DNA of 9,555 bases from Caccousia sp900752115. GTDB taxonomy: Bacteria > Bacillota > Clostridia > Oscillospirales > Acutalibacteraceae. The stretch lies in NCBI GenBank assembly GCA_902472225.1, contig CABRNB010000105.1, positions 1 to 9,555 of the forward strand. Reading direction: 5' to 3'. Positions 6,495-9,555 of the stretch are shown here, piece by piece; position 1 is the stretch's first letter, and each line of letters opens with the position of its first letter. The translations under genes and the position numbers were made by a program. The notes under the pieces are model-generated. The model ran no database searches, was not told the DNA's origin, and worked only from the letters and a program-made list of their open reading frames with translations.

Positions 6495-7319
6495 TTGTTG
6501 AAATCGAGAGTGGTATCTGCGTCCATTCTGATCCTGTTTATGGCCGCGATCGTTGTTTTCAACGATATTTTCCCGCTCGCGCTGAACATTGCGGTGGCGG
6601 TGATGAGCGTTCTCGCCGTGGTGGAGATTGTGAAGGCCCTGGGACTTGCCGGCAAGGTGGTTCTTTTTATGCCGAGCCTTGTCTTCGCTGCTGTGACGCC
6701 CTTCCTGCCGGGCACGTACTGGCACGAGGTCGCCTACTATGTCTATACCGTCGTGATTTTCAGCTCGCTGATTTTTTATCACGATACGGTTACTTTCCGT
6801 GAGGCGGCTGTCATTTACAGCATGACGATCCTGATTCCGACCGCTCTCGAGACGCTGATTGCGATTCGCACCAGCGGAGGAAACCACGGCATGTTCCATG
6901 TGATTATCGCTGTGTTCGCTGCCTGGACGGCGGATGTCGGCGCTTTTGCCGCCGGCAGCCTGTGGGGTAAGCACAAGCTTTGTCCCTCCATCAGTCCCAA
7001 GAAAACCGTGGAGGGATTGATTGGCGGAATTGTATTGAATGTTGCCGCCATGCTGGTGTTTGGCTTTATTTTCGAGCAGTTCTACGGCGGAACGGTAGCG
7101 GTCAATTATCTGACGCTTGCTCTGATTGGCTTAATCGGATCGGGCGTTTCCGTCGTTGGCGATCTGAGTTTTTCCCTCATTAAACGAAGCTGCCATATCA
7201 AGGATTTCAGCAATATTCTGCCCGGACACGGCGGTATCCTCGATCGCTTTGACAGCGTGATTTTTGTTGCGCCGTTTGTCCTGCTGCTGATCCAGCTGCT
7301 GCCGATCATCCCGACATGA
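6495..7319 (+). CDS. cdsA: Phosphatidate cytidylyltransferase (CDP-diglyceride synthase)
   Basis: CdsA makes CDP-diacylglycerol from phosphatidate and CTP, the branch point of bacterial phospholipid synthesis, in the cytoplasmic membrane. The product is 274 residues, within the family range, with about eight hydrophobic segments. The family signature lies at residues 227-253: S-L-I-K-R, K-D-F, PGHGGILDRFD, with the Asp residues that bind metal. The start is TTG 6495: GGAGGAG (6482-6488, in the end of uppS) lies 6 bases upstream, and the reading M-L-K-S-R-V agrees with CdsA N-termini. TTG 6498 is an alternative one codon later. The open frame upstream lies inside uppS and is not used. A single base separates it from the uppS stop, so the two genes are probably translationally coupled. 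Confidence 0.95.
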   Translation: MLKSRVVSASILILFMAAIVVFNDIFPLALNIAVAVMSVLAVVEIVKALGLAGKVVLFMPSLVFAAVTPFLPGTYWHEVAYYVYTVVIFSSLIFYHDTVTFREAAVIYSMTILIPTALETLIAIRTSGGNHGMFHVIIAVFAAWTADVGAFAAGSLWGKHKLCPSISPKKTVEGLIGGIVLNVAAMLVFGFIFEQFYGGTVAVNYLTLALIGLIGSGVSVVGDLSFSLIKRSCHIKDFSNILPGHGGILDRFDSVIFVAPFVLLLIQLLPIIPT

Positions 7320-7448
7320 CGGGCGGCGGCCATTTGTAAGTTTTTGCAAACCGTCCTTCCTTGGGGAAGGATTCATGAATGAAGCTTGTGCCGAAGCCGC
7401 CCTTATGGACGGCTTCGGTTCCGTCTAGAAGGGCTTTGGTGTGTAGCT
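7320..7448 (+). other. Structured cdsA-dxr intercistronic spacer
   Basis: This 129-base gap is the only sizeable break in the operon and is rich in inverted repeats. (a) 7354-7360 (TCCTTCC) pairs with 7365-7371 (GGAAGGA) around TTGG. (b) 7391-7399 (CCGAAGCCG) pairs perfectly with 7410-7418 (CGGCTTCGG) around a 10-base loop, followed only by TTCCGTCT, so it is at best a weak terminator. (c) GGGCGG (7321-7326) can pair with CCGTCC (7351-7356), which competes with (a). (d) Loop bases 7400-7404 (CCCTT) are complementary to AAGGG (7429-7433), a purine-rich site upstream of dxr. A 17-codon frame, 7375-7428, also lies here. I see no clear promoter. Partial termination, RNA processing or translational control of dxr are all possible. 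Confidence 0.45.
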
Positions 7449-8597
7449 ATGAAACAAACGCTTTCCATATTGGGGTCCACCGGCTCCATCGGTACGCAGA
7501 CGCTTGACGTTGTGCGCGGGCTGGGACTTTCTGTTTGTGCGCTTGCAGCGCACAGCAACGTTTCCCTGCTCGAACAGCAGATTCGCGAATTCCGGCCTCG
7601 CCTGGCCGCGGTCTTTGATCCGAAGGCGGCTCAGAGACTCCGTTTGGCCGTCCGCGATCTGGATGTCAAGGTCGTGGAGGGGATGGAGGGACTGTGCGAA
7701 GCTGCCTCCCTGGATGAAGCGGATCTTGTGTGCAATTCCGTTGTCGGGATGGTGGGCCTGGAGCCGACGTTAGCCGCCGTGGAGGCGGGAAAGGACATTG
7801 CGCTCGCGAACAAGGAAACGCTGGTGGCGGGCGGCGCGCTTGTCACGGAGCGGGTTGCCGCGAAGGGCGTCAAGCTTCTGCCGGTAGACAGCGAGCATTC
7901 CGCCATTTTTCAATGCCTGCAGGGCAGTCCGGGACAGGAGGCTGTTGCCAGGCTGATTCTCACAGCGTCCGGCGGACCTTTTTTCGGAAAAAGGCGTGAG
8001 GAACTGGAAAATGTTACACCGGAGCAGGCGCTGCGCCACCCGAATTGGAGTATGGGGGCGAAGATTACCATTGACTCCGCCACCATGATGAACAAGGGGC
8101 TGGAGGTCATTGAGGCGTCCTGGCTGTTTTCCATGCCGCCTTCGAGAATCGACGTTGTGATTCATCGTGAAAGTGTGGTTCATTCTCTGATTGAATATGC
8201 CGATTATTCCGTGCTTGCGCAGCTCGGCGTACCCGATATGCGCATCCCGATTCAATATGCGGTCACGTATCCGGAGCGTTTCCCGTCCCCGGTTCGCCGT
8301 CTGAGCCTGGCGGAGTGGGGAACGCTGACTTTCTACCCTCCGGATCCGGAGGCTTTCCCGGCCATTGGTGCGGCCAGGAGCGCGCTGGAACGCGGAGGAC
8401 TTGCGCCTGCCGCTCTCAACGGCGCAAACGAAGCCGCCGTCGGTCTTTTCCTTGAGGGAAAGCTTCCCTTCCTGGAAATTGCCCGTTTGGCGGAAGAGGC
8501 TGCGCAGGCGCAGCCGGCCGGAAACGGTGCGCCGACGCTCCAGGAGATTCTGGACGCCGACCGGGCGGCGCGTGAATATGTTCTTTCCCGGAGCTGA
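7449..8597 (+). CDS. dxr: 1-deoxy-D-xylulose 5-phosphate reductoisomerase
   Basis: Dxr (IspC) rearranges and reduces DXP to 2-C-methyl-D-erythritol 4-phosphate with NADPH and a divalent metal. It is the first committed MEP-pathway step and the fosmidomycin target; it is cytosolic. The 382 residues match the family. The NADPH loop GSTGSIG is at 9-15, followed by ANKETLVAGGALV. The metal ligands are Asp147 and Glu149 (PVDSEHSAIFQ) and Glu219 (MNKGLEVIEA), equivalent to E. coli D150, E152 and E231. LTASGGPF, His197 in HPNWSMG, and HRESVVHSLIEY are also intact. ATG 7449 fits the family N-terminus (MKQTLSILGS), but its SD is poor: AAGGG (7429-7433) is 15 bases away and GGTG (7438-7441) is weak at 7 bases. 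The frame is open back to TTG 7386 without an SD. It supplies precursors for uppS upstream. Confidence 0.97.
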   Translation: MKQTLSILGSTGSIGTQTLDVVRGLGLSVCALAAHSNVSLLEQQIREFRPRLAAVFDPKAAQRLRLAVRDLDVKVVEGMEGLCEAASLDEADLVCNSVVGMVGLEPTLAAVEAGKDIALANKETLVAGGALVTERVAAKGVKLLPVDSEHSAIFQCLQGSPGQEAVARLILTASGGPFFGKRREELENVTPEQALRHPNWSMGAKITIDSATMMNKGLEVIEASWLFSMPPSRIDVVIHRESVVHSLIEYADYSVLAQLGVPDMRIPIQYAVTYPERFPSPVRRLSLAEWGTLTFYPPDPEAFPAIGAARSALERGGLAPAALNGANEAAVGLFLEGKLPFLEIARLAEEAAQAQPAGNGAPTLQEILDADRAAREYVLSRS

Positions 8598-8607
8598 AAT
8601 TTGAAAT

Positions 8608-8623
8608 GAGGTGATCTCTTATT
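8608..8623 (+). promoter_or_regulatory. Extended SD and probable ATT start of rseP
   Basis: GAGGTGATC (8608-8616) is complementary over 9 bases to the usual 16S rRNA 3' end. The rseP frame has a stop at 8612-8614, so translation must begin after it. The codons that follow are TCT, CTT, ATT (8621), ACG, CAG, GTA, TTG (8633), CTG, GTG (8639). Only ATT 8621 lies at a good distance, 9 bases after the GAGG core. TTG 8633 and GTG 8639 are 21 and 27 bases from it. GTG 8639 could use a weak AGG at 8628-8630. Confidence 0.55.
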
Positions 8624-9555
8624 ACGCAGGTATTGCTGGTGATTATCGCGGTCCTTCTCTTTGGACTTGTGATTACCATTCATGAATTCGGCCATTTCTT
8701 CACGGCAAAGCTTTGCGGTATCCGTGTCAATGAGTTTGCCGTCGGTATGGGTCCGCAGCTGGTCAGCTTCCAGAGGGGAGAGACGCAGTATTCTCTCCGC
8801 CTGCTCCCCATTGGCGGTTACTGCGCCATGGAGGGCGAGCAGGAGGACAGTGACGACGAACGGGCTTTTAACCGCAAGGCGGTCTGGAAGCGGATTCTTG
8901 TCGTCGCGATGGGCGCGGTGATGAATATTGTGCTCGGCCTTATCCTTATGCTGATCATCTTGCTGCAGACGCCTCTTATGGGCTCCAATGTTGTGGCGCG
9001 GTTTGAGGAAGGCTCTGCTCTTCAGGCGGCCGGAATCCAGGTGGGAGATGAAATCACCTCGATTGGCGGTTATGGGATTCGCACTGACCGTGACCTGCAG
9101 TTTGCAATGGCGATCCTCGATCTCAGCGATTCCGATGCGACAACCTCGATTACCGTTCAGCGGGAAGGAGAAACGATTATCTTCCCGGATGTCAAGCTGA
9201 ATACCGTCACGGCAGAGGACGGCACGACGAGTATTGTATTTGATTTCAAGGTGCTGGCCATTCCCAAGACGGTTGGCTCCGTTCTGCAGAAAGCGGTGGA
9301 GGATACCATCTCGATCGTCCGCCTTGTGTGGCAGAGCCTGTTCATGCTGGTCACGGGTCAGTTTGGACTCAACGATCTGGCAGGCCCTGTCGGTACCGCG
9401 TCCGCTATTACGCAGGCTGCCACGGCGGGAATGGAAAGCAACGGCTTTTATGGGGCGCTGAGCAATATTATTTATATCATTATGGTGATCACCGTGAACC
9501 TCGGCATTATGAATCTGCTGCCGATTCCGGCGCTTGACGGCGGCCGTCTTCTGTT
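8621..9555 (+). CDS. rseP: RseP/RasP site-2 intramembrane zinc metalloprotease, 3' end cut by window
   Basis: Site-2 proteases of the M50 family cut transmembrane segments of anti-sigma factors and spent signal peptides inside the membrane. About 311 residues are present; the window ends before the stop, in the last membrane helices. With an ATT start the zinc motif HEFGH is at 21-25 (Glu22 catalytic), nearly the E. coli RseP position (22-26). The first helix surrounds it. The GMGP loop, LLPIGGYCAMEGE and the amphipathic AFNRKAVWKRILVV stretch follow, then a second helix (about 96-114) and one PDZ domain (about 120-195). The third zinc ligand is Asp306 in NLLPIPALDG (298-307). All catalytic residues are intact. 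It starts 23 bases after dxr, a common pairing in Bacillota. The exact start is uncertain, with TTG 8633 and GTG 8639 as alternatives. In Bacillota the expected role is the RasP-type one; the substrate is not shown here. Confidence 0.93.
   Translation, partial: MTQVLLVIIAVLLFGLVITIHEFGHFFTAKLCGIRVNEFAVGMGPQLVSFQRGETQYSLRLLPIGGYCAMEGEQEDSDDERAFNRKAVWKRILVVAMGAVMNIVLGLILMLIILLQTPLMGSNVVARFEEGSALQAAGIQVGDEITSIGGYGIRTDRDLQFAMAILDLSDSDATTSITVQREGETIIFPDVKLNTVTAEDGTTSIVFDFKVLAIPKTVGSVLQKAVEDTISIVRLVWQSLFMLVTGQFGLNDLAGPVGTASAITQAATAGMESNGFYGALSNIIYIIMVITVNLGIMNLLPIPALDGGRLL

Noticed and set aside
7386..7448. Upstream in-frame extension of dxr to TTG 7386
   Set aside because: No SD, runs through the hairpin, and the residues do not match Dxr, whose N-terminus fits ATG 7449.
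1..9555. CRISPR arrays, tRNA or rRNA genes, complete insertion sequences, phage or defence genes
   Set aside because: None seen: no regularly spaced repeats, no tRNA-like cloverleaf noticed, no transposase or integrase. I could not run dedicated searches.

Overview
The window looks like chromosomal DNA of an anaerobic Bacillota, most likely class Clostridia and perhaps near the Oscillospiraceae. This is an inference from the gene order pyrH-frr-uppS-cdsA-dxr-rseP, purine-rich Shine-Dalgarno (SD) sites, MEP-pathway isoprenoid synthesis, a fused FeoA-FeoB iron transporter and GC-rich codon use. No rRNA is present, so the placement is only suggestive. All convincing genes lie on the + strand.

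Bases 1-48 are AT-rich, gene-free and abut the truncated remains of a MATE-family exporter (49-663). That remnant lacks its N-terminal half and also seems to have lost a block inside its C-terminal half. A strong intrinsic terminator (730-776) and a sigma-A-type promoter (838-866) then separate it from azlC and azlD, which overlap by 4 bases and encode a branched-chain amino acid exporter. Fifty-six bases later comes a FeoA-FeoB fusion for ferrous iron uptake (1985-4333). No clear terminator separates azlD from feoAB, so the three may share a transcript.

A second promoter (4432-4460) begins a compact housekeeping operon: UMP kinase (pyrH), ribosome recycling factor (frr), undecaprenyl diphosphate synthase (uppS), CDP-diglyceride synthase (cdsA), DXP reductoisomerase (dxr), and the intramembrane site-2 protease RseP/RasP, cut off by the window end. 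Gaps are 0-11 bases from pyrH to cdsA, then 129 bases with RNA-structure potential before dxr. The operon joins nucleotide supply and translation recycling to isoprenoid precursor and carrier-lipid synthesis (dxr, uppS), phospholipid synthesis (cdsA) and envelope proteolysis (rseP).

I found no new multi-gene system, CRISPR array, tRNA or complete mobile element. The points most worth a second look are the doubly deleted MATE remnant and its AT-rich left border, the likely ATT start codon of rseP behind a 9-base SD match, and the structured cdsA-dxr spacer with a possible 17-codon leader ORF and a loop complementary to a purine-rich site upstream of dxr.
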